Assembly (NCBI GenBank): GCA_024639745.1
Contig: JAHEHW010000082.1
Location: 1 to 7,240, forward strand
Direction of reading: 5' to 3'
Length of the DNA: 7,240 nt
From: Salaquimonas sp.
Lineage (GTDB): Bacteria > Pseudomonadota > Alphaproteobacteria > Rhizobiales > Rhizobiaceae
Position 1 is the first letter of the stretch, and every line of letters starts with the position of its first letter. Of the stretch, positions 1-6,324 are shown one piece after another. A program made the translations under genes and the position numbers. The notes beneath the pieces are model-generated. The model was not told where the DNA came from. It did no database searches and worked only from the letters and a program-made list of their open reading frames with translations.

Positions 1-1032
1 GCTGACAAGCTGACCGTCATGGATCGGTCGTTTGTCGTCATTCCTGGCAAGGCTGCTCAGACCCGTTCCTGGTACATAAGCGTAGAAAGCAGCCAGTAGC
101 TGTTCGCGATAGCGATCCCGTTCCTGCATCAATTCGTGCCTGGCGCCGGGAATCATAAGACAGGAACCGGATCGCAGCCGCCTTCCAAGGTGCTCGGCGG
201 CAATGTTTCGAACAACCTGATCGTTTCCGCCGCATATCATCAGTGTCGGAATATTGATCCGCTGATGGAAATCCGGATCGTTTACCTTGCGCATCGCACG
301 GCAGGCTGCGTAAAGCCATGATGCGGTCGGGCCGCCAATGGTAAGATCGCGAAAATCCTCTGCAAATCTGGAATTTCGAGTGAAACGGGAATGGTCCGAC
401 GTTATCCGGTTGCCCTTGAATGGACGATTTTCGTTGGGTGTCGCGCCGCCGGTAATGTAGCTGTCTCCGAGTCCTGCAACATGCAACGTTCCCGAGAGCC
501 ATTCGATTGCTTTTTGGGGAATCGGGATGGCAGCGAGTTCCAGCAAAGGGGAACAGAGGACCATGCGCCGGATTCGATTGACGAATTGCGGAGCCGCGAG
601 CAGAGAGACGAGCGCACCGGTTGAATGAGCAAAAATGTAGAAAGGCGCACGGCAGTCAGGTAGGCCGACCCCGTTCATCACTGTTTCAAGATCAATGATA
701 TATTGATCAAAATGCTCGACAAAGCCCCGTCTTCGATCGTGCAGGAGTCGATCGGAACCGCCCTGACCCCGCCAATCGAAGGTCAATACGTCGAAACCAT
801 TTTCGCGGAGATCGCCAACCGTTTCGTAGAGTTTTTCGATATACTCGGCGCGCCCATGCAGAAGCAGAACGGTTCCCTTGCAAGGCGGCAGGGTAGTCTG
901 CCAGCGGGCGTAGCGCAGGGTGATGCTGTCAGGTGTTTCTACCGTGCCCGAAATAGCGTTTTCCGGCATCGGATTGTAATCCGGATTAGCCAGATCCCAG
1001 GGTTTTTCCTCGACCGTTCCTGTTGTGAGCAT
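1..1032 (-). CDS. pldB: Lysophospholipase L2-like alpha/beta hydrolase (serine hydrolase), 3' end outside window
   Basis: Reading the minus strand from the ATG at 1032 gives 344 codons with no stop before the window edge, so the C-terminus is missing. The protein resembles the PldB / serine aminopeptidase S33 ('hydrolase_4') group, which cleaves acyl esters such as lysophospholipids or monoacylglycerols. Visible features are the oxyanion-side motif LLLHGRAEY (residues about 57-64), the strand FDWRGQGGS (85-93), the nucleophile elbow AHSTG with Ser137, the acid CGGNDQVV with Asp271, and the catalytic GARHEL with His299. The elbow has Ala where the textbook GxSxG has Gly. No signal peptide or membrane segment is seen, so it is probably cytoplasmic. 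An in-frame ATG 8 codons upstream (1056) is possible. I prefer 1032 because AGGAG and GGGG lie before it, although the spacing is loose. The gene is divergent from hsp20. The family is clear; the exact substrate is inferred. Confidence 0.85.
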   Translation of the reverse strand, partial: MLTTGTVEEKPWDLANPDYNPMPENAISGTVETPDSITLRYARWQTTLPPCKGTVLLLHGRAEYIEKLYETVGDLRENGFDVLTFDWRGQGGSDRLLHDRRRGFVEHFDQYIIDLETVMNGVGLPDCRAPFYIFAHSTGALVSLLAAPQFVNRIRRMVLCSPLLELAAIPIPQKAIEWLSGTLHVAGLGDSYITGGATPNENRPFKGNRITSDHSRFTRNSRFAEDFRDLTIGGPTASWLYAACRAMRKVNDPDFHQRINIPTLMICGGNDQVVRNIAAEHLGRRLRSGSCLMIPGARHELMQERDRYREQLLAAFYAYVPGTGLSSLARNDDKRPIHDGQLVS

Positions 1033-1107
1033 GGCTTGCCCCAAATCTCCTGTCATAAGGCTGATTACACCAAAGCCAATCCCTCAGAAAGGCGCTATTT
1101 CGCAGGT

Positions 1108-1137
1108 CTTGAATCTGCAATTCCCGATTCCCATTTC
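1108..1137 (+). promoter_or_regulatory. RpoH (sigma-32) heat-shock promoter for hsp20
   Basis: CTTGAA (1108-1113) and CCCATTTC (1130-1137) are separated by 16 bases. This matches the sigma-32 consensus CTTGAA / CCCCATNT and the alphaproteobacterial RpoH pattern CTTG-N17-CCATNT. Transcription would begin near 1143-1146, leaving a 5' leader of about 95 bases before the hsp20 ATG, the usual length of a ROSE leader. Confidence 0.75.
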
Positions 1138-1140
1138 ATT

Positions 1141-1240
1141 GGTGCGGGCGCCAAAGGGTCCGCAACCGGTGGCAAATCGCCAAAGAAGGGATTTGCCGAT
1201 GACCATAACGCAACTGTCGCTTCAAGGAGGACGTCTTATG
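1141..1240 (+). promoter_or_regulatory. ROSE-type RNA thermometer in the hsp20 5' leader
   Basis: Three hairpins lie in series. The first pairs GGTGCGG (1141-1147) with CCGCAACC (1160-1167), with one bulged A. The second is a perfect 8-bp stem, GGCAAATC (1171-1178) with GATTTGCC (1190-1197). The last folds over the ribosome site: GUC (1216-1218) pairs with GAC (1230-1232), G1219 is unpaired, and CUU (1220-1222) pairs with GAG (1227-1229). This sequesters AAGGAGG (1224-1230). The UCGCU at 1217-1221 matches the U(U/C)GCU signature that defines ROSE elements upstream of rhizobial small heat-shock genes, including the irregular G opposite the Shine-Dalgarno. ROSE hairpins melt at heat-shock temperature and open translation. 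The folds were paired by eye. Confidence 0.75.
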
Positions 1241-1702
1241 CGTACTGTTGATTTTGCTCCGCTCTACCGTTCAACCATCGGTTTCGACCGTTTGTTTTCG
1301 ATGCTCGACAACATGAATGGGAACGAGCAGGCGCAGACTTATCCCCCCTATAATATCGAACGTACGGGTGAAAACACCTATCGCATCTCGATGGCTGTTG
1401 CGGGCTTCAGCGAAGATGATCTTTCGATCGAATCGAAGGAACATACCCTGACGGTGAAGGGCGAAAAAACAGAACAGGAAAGCGAAGACGGTCGTGAAGT
1501 CCTGTTCCGTGGCATCGCAGCCCGTTCGTTTGAGCGCCGCTTCCAATTGGCCGATCATGTCGAGATCCGTTCGGCGGAACTCGAAAACGGCTTGCTCCAT
1601 ATCGATCTCGTCCGCGAAATTCCGGAGGCAATGAAGCCCCGCAAGATCGAGATCGGCAAGTCCGTTAACAAGAACGGAAAGGTCAAGCAAATCGAAGCGT
1701 AA
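1238..1702 (+). CDS. hsp20: Small heat-shock protein, Hsp20/IbpA family
   Basis: This 154-residue cytoplasmic holdase binds unfolding proteins during heat stress and passes them to DnaK/ClpB. The N-terminal arm (residues 1-36, with FDRLFSMLD) is typical of class A rhizobial IbpA-like proteins. The alpha-crystallin domain spans about residues 37-130, with PPYNIERTGENTYRISMAVAGF at its start and the signature AELENGLLHIDL (113-124). The C-terminal IEI (137-139) is the IxI anchor used for oligomer assembly. The start at 1238 is chosen because AAGGAGG ends 7 bases before it and lies inside the ROSE hairpin. The frame stays open upstream to an ATG at 1025, but that extension covers the promoter and leader. 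The gene has its own heat-shock promoter and terminator, so it is probably monocistronic. It converges with the doxX gene, with 11 bases between their stops. Confidence 0.95.
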   Translation: MRTVDFAPLYRSTIGFDRLFSMLDNMNGNEQAQTYPPYNIERTGENTYRISMAVAGFSEDDLSIESKEHTLTVKGEKTEQESEDGREVLFRGIAARSFERRFQLADHVEIRSAELENGLLHIDLVREIPEAMKPRKIEIGKSVNKNGKVKQIEA

Positions 1703-1713
1703 GCCTGTCTGTC

Positions 1714-2322
1714 TCAGACAACAGCGTCAATCTTTCCAAGCGTTCCGTCCGCGGGGCGCTTTTTTCTTGCTTGATAACGGGACCATAAAAGATGATCCAG
1801 CGAGATCGCGCCAGCGCCTTTCAGGATCAAAAACGATAACAGGAAAACCCACATAGCGCGCTGATCCAGAACAAGCCCTGTAGCGTGCCGGTCGAACAAG
1901 GCTCCTATCGTTTCGGCATCGACCTTGTGAACGAAAATGTCCACCCAAGTCTGAACGGCAATGAAAATGACCATGCCGATCGAGGCAATACGGGTGAACA
2001 GGCCGATGATGATCAAGGCCGGCAAAACAAACTCCATATAGGTGCCGAGAAACACGATCGCGTCGATGATAAAGGGAATAGTCGCCGTATCGAAATCGTA
2101 GGCCATCATGCCTTCTTCGCCCAGGATCTGGAAATAAGCGCTGTCGCTTACCGTGAAAAAGCTTTCGCCGACCTTTGTCAGCGCGGAATTCCAGTAGTAC
2201 AGGGCAAGCACCGCAAGGAATGTGATCCGCGCCAGCAGGCCAAGCAGCCATTTGTCGGCCCAACTTGAAAGAAGTCGGAAGGTGCTGTGATGCAGGCTTG
2301 TAAGTGCGTATATCGTTTTCAT
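1714..2322 (-). CDS. DoxX-family integral membrane protein of the bufferin cluster
   Basis: The 202-residue protein has about four hydrophobic spans: residues 26-44, 82-109, 112-130 and 157-175. The segments FLGTYMEFVLPALIIIGLFTR and MWVFLLSFLILKGAGAISLDHLLW are typical of DoxX/SURF4-like proteins. It would sit in the inner membrane and end in a basic tail (RYQARKKRP). A DoxX gene is a regular fourth member of DUF2282-DUF692-DUF2063 clusters, for example gigT of the gold-induced gigPABT genes of Cupriavidus. Its biochemical role is not settled; redox or quinone-linked support of thiol chemistry has been suggested for DoxX proteins, and that is inference here. AAGGAG lies 7 bases before the ATG. 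The gene begins 33 bases after bufC on the same strand and is the last gene of the operon. Confidence 0.88.
   Translation of the reverse strand: MKTIYALTSLHHSTFRLLSSWADKWLLGLLARITFLAVLALYYWNSALTKVGESFFTVSDSAYFQILGEEGMMAYDFDTATIPFIIDAIVFLGTYMEFVLPALIIIGLFTRIASIGMVIFIAVQTWVDIFVHKVDAETIGALFDRHATGLVLDQRAMWVFLLSFLILKGAGAISLDHLLWSRYQARKKRPADGTLGKIDAVV
1738..1765 (+). terminator. Intrinsic terminator of hsp20, inside the 3' end of doxX
   Basis: AAGCG (1738-1742) pairs with CGCTT (1757-1761). Two U-G wobbles continue the stem, then CCG (1745-1747) pairs with CGG (1752-1754) around a UCCG tetraloop. This gives a roughly 10-bp stem followed by TTTT (1762-1765) on the plus strand. It lies 35 bases past the hsp20 stop and overlaps doxX codons about 188-195 on the other strand. 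No matching U tract follows it on the minus strand, so it should act only on plus-strand transcripts. Confidence 0.65.
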
Positions 2323-2355
2323 TTTGCCGCTCCTTTTGTTGGGTCTGTCACTTCT

Positions 2356-3159
2356 TCATTCGTTATGCGGACGGCTCACGCCTGAAAGCATCCCGGTCCG
2401 AAGCATCAGGGAGATTGCGTTTTGCGGTTGAAAATCCGCATCATATTCCACGGCGTTTTCGATCGCGGAGCCCAATGTTTCGCCAGCGATGATGTCTGCC
2501 AAGAAAGCTGTTTCGGCGTCGCTTTCGACGGTTACTGTCATGACTGAATGAAAAGGGCGCGTGATCAGCATGGTTTGCGAGCTGGCAAGATCGAGTCCGT
2601 GTACAGGCCAACACTCCCGAGCGCCAAACAAATCCCCTACCGGATATCTGGAAACCGCCAACCGCGTTGCCGGATGGGTGAGGAAAATAAGTCCGGCAAC
2701 CTGCTTTGCCGGAATCGATGAAAAGGCTTCCGGGGCTAGAGGCTCTTCATCGCGCGCATGATAAGCCTCCAGCCACATCCGCTCCGCCAATGCCAGGTCT
2801 GCCAGAAATAACGATTTCTTCAGAGGGGCGTAGTTTTTGAGGAAGCTGGGAAACTCTTTGCCGAATGCCTGCATCATCGCGGTCTTTGGCGGGTATAGAG
2901 CGATGAAATCGCGGGCAATGCGGGAGAAGTTCTGTTCTCCCGCGATTGCGCGAACAGACGGAAAAGCGTCGCCCAGGGCTTCCAGCAAACTTAGTACGAC
3001 ATTGTTCCTGTAGATGTCGAAGCGCTTTTGTGAAGCTCCCTTCTGGGTGATCTGAGCGGGGACGGGTGCAAGCGGGTCGAACAAGGCAGCGGCAAAGGCG
3101 TCATGTTCCAATTTGTCTTCGATCTGAACCGAACTTTCAGCTTCGATGGATCCAGTCAT
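2356..3159 (-). CDS. bufC: BufC-type partner protein of the MNIO enzyme (DUF2063)
   Basis: The 267-residue protein carries the HvfC/BufC N-terminal domain (DUF2063) at about residues 20-110, with the hallmark run RFDIYRNNVVLSLLEALGDAF (46-66), then FPSVRAIAG and the ARDFIALYPP segment. A less conserved C-terminal domain (about 120-255) follows and contains the only cysteine (Cys183). There is no signal peptide. In this class of pathway the protein pairs with the DUF692 oxygenase, and related partners bind the leader of the precursor and present it to the enzyme. The start at 3159 lies two bases beyond the bufB stop and the ribosome site is weak, so translation is probably coupled to bufB. Symbol and role follow the described bufferin clusters; the family assignment is confident, the exact function less so. 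Confidence 0.88.
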   Translation of the reverse strand: MTGSIEAESSVQIEDKLEHDAFAAALFDPLAPVPAQITQKGASQKRFDIYRNNVVLSLLEALGDAFPSVRAIAGEQNFSRIARDFIALYPPKTAMMQAFGKEFPSFLKNYAPLKKSLFLADLALAERMWLEAYHARDEEPLAPEAFSSIPAKQVAGLIFLTHPATRLAVSRYPVGDLFGARECWPVHGLDLASSQTMLITRPFHSVMTVTVESDAETAFLADIIAGETLGSAIENAVEYDADFQPQNAISLMLRTGMLSGVSRPHNE

Positions 3160-3161
3160 GA

Positions 3162-4070
3162 TTAGGCTACCTGCTGATCTTTGATGGATTTAAGGACATC
3201 GTCGAGCTTGGATTGCGCGCGTCGGGCTTCGTTTGCCAGCACTTCCCAGGTTGGGACATCGTTGTCCCACTCGACGAGGCTTGGCAGCGGACCGGTGCGC
3301 TGCAAAACGCGTTCGAAAAGTGCCCAGACGGATGACGCAACCGGGCGGTCATGGGAATCGATCAGGAGCGGCTGGTCAAGATTATCGGCATCCGTAGCGT
3401 GTCCGGCGAGATGGATTTCACGAACTTTGTCGAGCGGATATGCATCGATATACGCTTCCGGCGAATAGCCGTGATTGATCGCAGAGACATAGACATTGTT
3501 CACGTCGAACAGCAGACCGCAGCCGGAGCGAAAGGCAATTTCCGCCATGAATTCGAACTCCGACCAGTTCGATTCATTGAAGGTGACATAAGTGGAGGGA
3601 TTTTCGATAAGAATCTGCCTTCCGATCGTCTCCTGTACCTGGTCTATGTGACAAACCACCCTCGCCAGCGTTTTGCTGGTATAGGGCAGGGGCAAAAGAT
3701 CGTTGTAGAAAACGTTGTCATGGGTCGACCATGCTAGATGCTCTGAGACGAGGCCTGGCTGATACCGATCGACAACCGCTCTGAAACGCGCAAGATGATC
3801 GCGATCAATTCGATTCTCGCCGCCGATCGACATGCCGACGCCATGGACGCTCACAGGATATCCCTCACGGATTCTCGAGAGCTGAGAATGTGGCAGGCCA
3901 CCACCACCCATATAGTTTTCGGCGTGTATCTCGAAGAAGCCGATGTCGGCCTTGGTTGCAAGAATGGTTTCGACGTGCTGCGGTTTCAGGCCGATGCCAG
4001 CTTTTGGAGGGACTGGTGAAGGACGGAACGCAGAGGGAGCAGGCGGCCCTGATAAAATCGTATCCATCAT
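3162..4070 (-). CDS. bufB: BufB, multinuclear non-heme iron oxygenase (MNIO, DUF692) modifying BufA
   Basis: The 302-residue TIM-barrel enzyme belongs to the DUF692/MNIO family, whose members use two or three iron atoms and oxygen to convert cysteines of peptide precursors. In bufferins the product described is a thiooxazole. Conserved metal-site blocks are all visible: FFEIHAENYMGGGG (residues 45-58), SVHGVGMS (74-81), SEHLAWS (109-115), IENPSTYV (155-162, Glu156), LLFDVNNVYVSAINHG (186-201, Asp189 and Asn191), IHLAGHA (219-225), IDSHDRP (237-243) and VEWDND (266-271, Glu267). No ligand appears missing. The first of two adjacent ATGs is used; GGAG stands 7 bases upstream. It lies 29 bases after bufA and 2 bases before bufC, which supports one transcript. 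The enzyme has no signal peptide and should act in the cytoplasm before BufA export. Confidence 0.93.
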   Translation of the reverse strand: MMDTILSGPPAPSAFRPSPVPPKAGIGLKPQHVETILATKADIGFFEIHAENYMGGGGLPHSQLSRIREGYPVSVHGVGMSIGGENRIDRDHLARFRAVVDRYQPGLVSEHLAWSTHDNVFYNDLLPLPYTSKTLARVVCHIDQVQETIGRQILIENPSTYVTFNESNWSEFEFMAEIAFRSGCGLLFDVNNVYVSAINHGYSPEAYIDAYPLDKVREIHLAGHATDADNLDQPLLIDSHDRPVASSVWALFERVLQRTGPLPSLVEWDNDVPTWEVLANEARRAQSKLDDVLKSIKDQQVA

Positions 4071-4099
4071 GATAGTGCTCCCTCCGGTTTTATCTGTGT

Positions 4100-4405
4100 T
4101 CAGGATGGCAGATTGCGGTCGAGCGGTTCGCTCGAACCCTTCAGTTTTTCGCCGTTGACGTCGATAACGATTTCATCACAAGCGTCTGCCTCGACATATT
4201 TCCAGGCATTGCCCTGATAATCGACGGTCGATGTTCCGGCGCAGGTTGTGCCGGGACCAGCAGCACAATCATTCTGTCCTGCCTCGGCGACGCCATAGCA
4301 CTTTATCTTCGCAGCATGGGCGGGCGTGACCGAGGCCGACATTGCAAGCGCGGCGGTCAGGGCGCCGGCAATCGTTGCGGCAGTTTTGGGTGACGGGTTT
4401 TTCAT
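4100..4405 (-). CDS. bufA: BufA bufferin precursor (DUF2282), exported Cys-containing RiPP
   Basis: This 101-residue precursor begins with a long signal peptide (residues 1-31: Lys2/Lys7, a hydrophobic Ala-rich core, and PAHA before AKIK). The signal peptide probably also serves as leader for the modifying enzyme. The mature part has exactly four cysteines, Cys36 (KCYG), Cys47 (NDCAAG), Cys55 (TTCAGT) and Cys76 (DACDE), in the DUF2282/BufA1 pattern together with YQGNAWKYV. In characterised bufferins, central cysteines are oxidised to thiooxazoles and the peptide buffers copper in the periplasm. The start at 4405 is preceded by AGGAG at good spacing. The frame can be extended to an ATG at 4489, but that stretch crosses a GC-rich hairpin and would bury the signal peptide. 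Family and export are well supported; metal binding is inferred from relatives. Confidence 0.9.
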   Translation of the reverse strand: MKNPSPKTAATIAGALTAALAMSASVTPAHAAKIKCYGVAEAGQNDCAAGPGTTCAGTSTVDYQGNAWKYVEADACDEIVIDVNGEKLKGSSEPLDRNLPS

Positions 4406-4432
4406 TAAACACTCCTCTCGTTTAAGCGTTAA

Positions 4433-4458
4433 CCGGCGAGGCATATGCGCCGGCCGGT
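4433..4458 (-). promoter_or_regulatory. GC-rich inverted repeat just upstream of bufA
   Basis: CCGGCG (4433-4438) and CGCCGG (4448-4453) form a perfect 6-bp stem around a 9-base loop. A competing pairing joins ACCGGC (4432-4437) with GCCGGT (4453-4458). The loop overlaps the palindrome GCATATGC (4441-4448). The element sits 28-53 bases ahead of the bufA ATG. No U tract follows in the bufA direction, so it is not an obvious terminator. It could be a 5' leader hairpin or a repressor site; I see no named family. Confidence 0.4.
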
Positions 4459-4513
4459 GGAGCGAACTGTGGCAGGAGGTTTGCATCAAATGGAAATCAA
4501 TAAAGCGTCATGG

Positions 4514-4541
4514 CTTGTGAGCCGATCTGCACAATCACAAG
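4514..4541. promoter_or_regulatory. Perfect 7-bp dyad, candidate operator upstream of the buf operon
   Basis: CTTGTGA (4514-4520) and TCACAAG (4535-4541) are exact inverted copies separated by 14 bases. The dyad lies in the 169-base spacer between the hisN stop and bufA, about 110-135 bases before the bufA ATG. It may bind a dimeric regulator or mark a hairpin. The spacing does not fit a CRP/Fnr site (6-base or 4-base centre). No convincing -35/-10 pair was seen nearby, so the buf promoter remains unplaced. Confidence 0.35.
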
Positions 4542-4574
4542 GAAAAGACTAAGCGCAAATGTGTGAAGTAAATA

Positions 4575-5378
4575 TCACCGCTTTGAGGAAAACGTTATTA
4601 TTTCAATTGCTTGCTGATGAAGTTCGACATTTGCTGCGGCGATCACGCGCCCGCCATACAAGTCTCGATGTCCACGCCAATTCGTAACGATACCACCGGC
4701 ATTCTCGATTAGGGGAACGAGCGGGAGAATGTCATAGGGGCTCAAGTCGGCCTCAACGACCAGTTCGATATGGCCAGCAGCCAGCATGCAGTAAGCATAA
4801 CAATCGAACCCGTACCGGGTCAGACGCACGTTTTGAGCGACTGCCGTGAACGCCTCCAGGTTTTCATGTTCGAACATTTCCGGTGCGGTCGCCATCAGGA
4901 TCGCCTGGTCAAGGGAATTGGTGTTCGAGGTTACCAGTTCGTCCCGGTTACCTGCCTGTTCATGCCAGGCAAGCCCGCCCGTGGAAATAAAGAACTCGCC
5001 AGTGAAAGGTTGATGCATCATGCCTGCGATCGGTTCGCCGTTCCGGAGAAGGCCGATCAACGTTCCCCAGCTTGGCAAGCCTGCGATAAAGGAACGCGTG
5101 CCATCAACAGGATCGACGATCCAGCAATACTCCGAATCGATATTGCTGCTTCCGGTTTCTTCTCCGATGAAACCGTGGTCGGGGAATACCATTTCGATAT
5201 GGGCGCGGATTGCTTTTTCCGCCTGCCTGTCAGCCTCGGTTACAGGGTCAAATCTTTTTCCGGCCAGGGTGCCTGCCTTGTCGTCAACCGAGGGTTTCGA
5301 TCTGAAACGCGGAAGCGTTTCCAGCTGAGCGAGGGCCGCAATTTTTTTCAGTTCGGCTTCGATATCTGAAGGGGTCAA
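4575..5378 (-). CDS. hisN: Histidinol-phosphatase-like protein, inositol monophosphatase family
   Basis: From a TTG start at 5378 the protein has 267 residues, normal for the family. It is a Mg-dependent phosphatase of the inositol monophosphatase fold: FDPVTEADRQAEKAI (43-57), the metal-binding GEET (72-75), the signature DPVDGTRSF (89-97), and C-terminal DLSPYDILPLVPLIENAGG (211-229). The RSF ending of the signature and the YDxLxLVPxIExAGG block resemble the HisN type, which dephosphorylates L-histidinol phosphate in histidine biosynthesis. Other IMPase substrates cannot be excluded. There is no ATG at a sensible place. The TTG follows GAGGAAG by about 8 bases and lies 13 bases past the hutG stop; a longer reading from 5438 would overlap hutG. 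It is probably cotranscribed with hutG. Confidence 0.85.
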   Translation of the reverse strand: MTPSDIEAELKKIAALAQLETLPRFRSKPSVDDKAGTLAGKRFDPVTEADRQAEKAIRAHIEMVFPDHGFIGEETGSSNIDSEYCWIVDPVDGTRSFIAGLPSWGTLIGLLRNGEPIAGMMHQPFTGEFFISTGGLAWHEQAGNRDELVTSNTNSLDQAILMATAPEMFEHENLEAFTAVAQNVRLTRYGFDCYAYCMLAAGHIELVVEADLSPYDILPLVPLIENAGGIVTNWRGHRDLYGGRVIAAANVELHQQAIEIITFSSKR

Positions 5379-5391
5379 TGGGGTCTCTTCC

Positions 5392-6324
5392 TCACTCTGC
5401 CGCCAGCGGCATGGTGGCGAAGAGATTGTCGCTTCCAAGTGTCATGAGGGTCGAAACAAACCGGTTTAGATCGCGCTGGAGAATCGCAAAACCATCATGC
5501 TTGCGGATCGCTACTTCATCCATATAGAGAGCCCGGTTGATCTCGACCTGGATGGCATGAAGACCGTTAGAGGGACGACCATAATGCTCAGTTATGAACC
5601 CACCCGCATAGGGTTTGTTTATCGTGACCGAATAGCCGAGTTCGCGCAGGATTTCCGCGGCGAAAGCCGTAAGGTCGCGTGCGCAACTTGTGCCGTAACG
5701 ATCCCCGAGCACGAAATCGGCTCTCAGCGTACGCCCAATTCCCGGATATCCCGGATTGCTCGATGACGGCATGGAATGACAATCGATCAGAACGCCGTAG
5801 CCATTTTTCATAAGCGCTTCTGCCAGCAGCCCCCGCAAGGCGGCATGATAAGGTTTATAGACCTCCTCTATTCGGGCAAGCGCATCTGCCACGCTCAAGG
5901 GTGCAGCATAAATAGGCTTGTCTTCGGAGACAATGCGCGCGATCGTGCCTAACCCGCCAGCCACGCGCGCTGAACGCGTATTGACATAATCCGGCAGTCT
6001 TTCCGAGAACATGGTCGGGTCGAATTCATAAGGTTCGCGATTTACGTCCAGCCAAGCCCTGGGAAAATTGGCAGCCAGCAATGGCGCGCCAAGCGCCGTC
6101 ACGTTGGAAAACAATTCGTCGACAACAAAATCTTCGGATTGACGAAGTTCCGATGCGTCCAAGGCGGAAAGACTGGTAAACCGCTCGATATAATGCCGTC
6201 CCGAATGCGGAGAATTGAAAACGAACGGACCCGCCGGTTCTCCCGGTTGGCTGAGTTCAAACGGAGCCTGTTTGTAGTCGGTAATCAAACTGCGGGACTT
6301 TCGAGAAAACTGCGTGATCTGCAA
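5392..6324 (-). CDS. hutG: N-formylglutamate amidohydrolase family protein
   Basis: The protein (310 residues from TTG 6324) belongs to the N-formylglutamate amidohydrolase family, zinc-type hydrolases that release formate and glutamate at the last step of one histidine-degradation route. Visible family blocks are FVFNSPHSGRHY (34-45), WLDVNREPYEFDP (91-103), GVLIDCHSMPSSS (177-189) and the long conserved run from INKPYAGGFITEHYGRP through AIQVEINRALYMDE (235-270). The start is uncertain. No ATG is available and neither TTG 6324 nor the in-frame TTG 6288 (12 codons later) has a good ribosome site. A TTGACT box at 6346-6351 on the minus strand, if a -35 element, would place transcription start past 6324 and favour 6288. 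No other hut genes are in the window, so a substrate other than formylglutamate is possible. Confidence 0.85.
   Translation of the reverse strand: MQITQFSRKSRSLITDYKQAPFELSQPGEPAGPFVFNSPHSGRHYIERFTSLSALDASELRQSEDFVVDELFSNVTALGAPLLAANFPRAWLDVNREPYEFDPTMFSERLPDYVNTRSARVAGGLGTIARIVSEDKPIYAAPLSVADALARIEEVYKPYHAALRGLLAEALMKNGYGVLIDCHSMPSSSNPGYPGIGRTLRADFVLGDRYGTSCARDLTAFAAEILRELGYSVTINKPYAGGFITEHYGRPSNGLHAIQVEINRALYMDEVAIRKHDGFAILQRDLNRFVSTLMTLGSDNLFATMPLAAE

Noticed and set aside
38..650. Two minus-strand frames (38-502 and 402-650)
   Set aside because: Both are other frames of the lysophospholipase region; their translations are Arg/Ser-rich without domains.
703..1251. Plus-strand open frame of 182 codons
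   Set aside because: It lies opposite the lysophospholipase gene, whose minus-strand frame has conserved hydrolase motifs throughout; the plus translation shows no family features.
1271..1690. Minus-strand frame of 139 codons
   Set aside because: Antisense shadow of hsp20, with no recognisable domain.
1025..1702. Longer 225-codon reading of hsp20 from an upstream ATG
   Set aside because: The extra N-terminus crosses the sigma-32 promoter and the thermometer hairpins, and the ideal AAGGAGG serves the ATG at 1238.
4100..4489. Longer bufA reading starting at 4489
   Set aside because: It would place 28 Cys- and His-containing residues before a normal signal peptide, runs through the GC hairpin, and ignores the AGGAG in front of 4405.
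4516..4539. CRP/Fnr-like site (TGTGA ... TCACA)
   Set aside because: The half-sites are 14 bases apart instead of 6, so the pair cannot be a standard CRP site; kept only as an unnamed dyad.
4770..5369. Plus-strand frame of 199 codons
   Set aside because: Antisense to hisN, which has clear IMPase motifs; the plus translation is low in family-like features.
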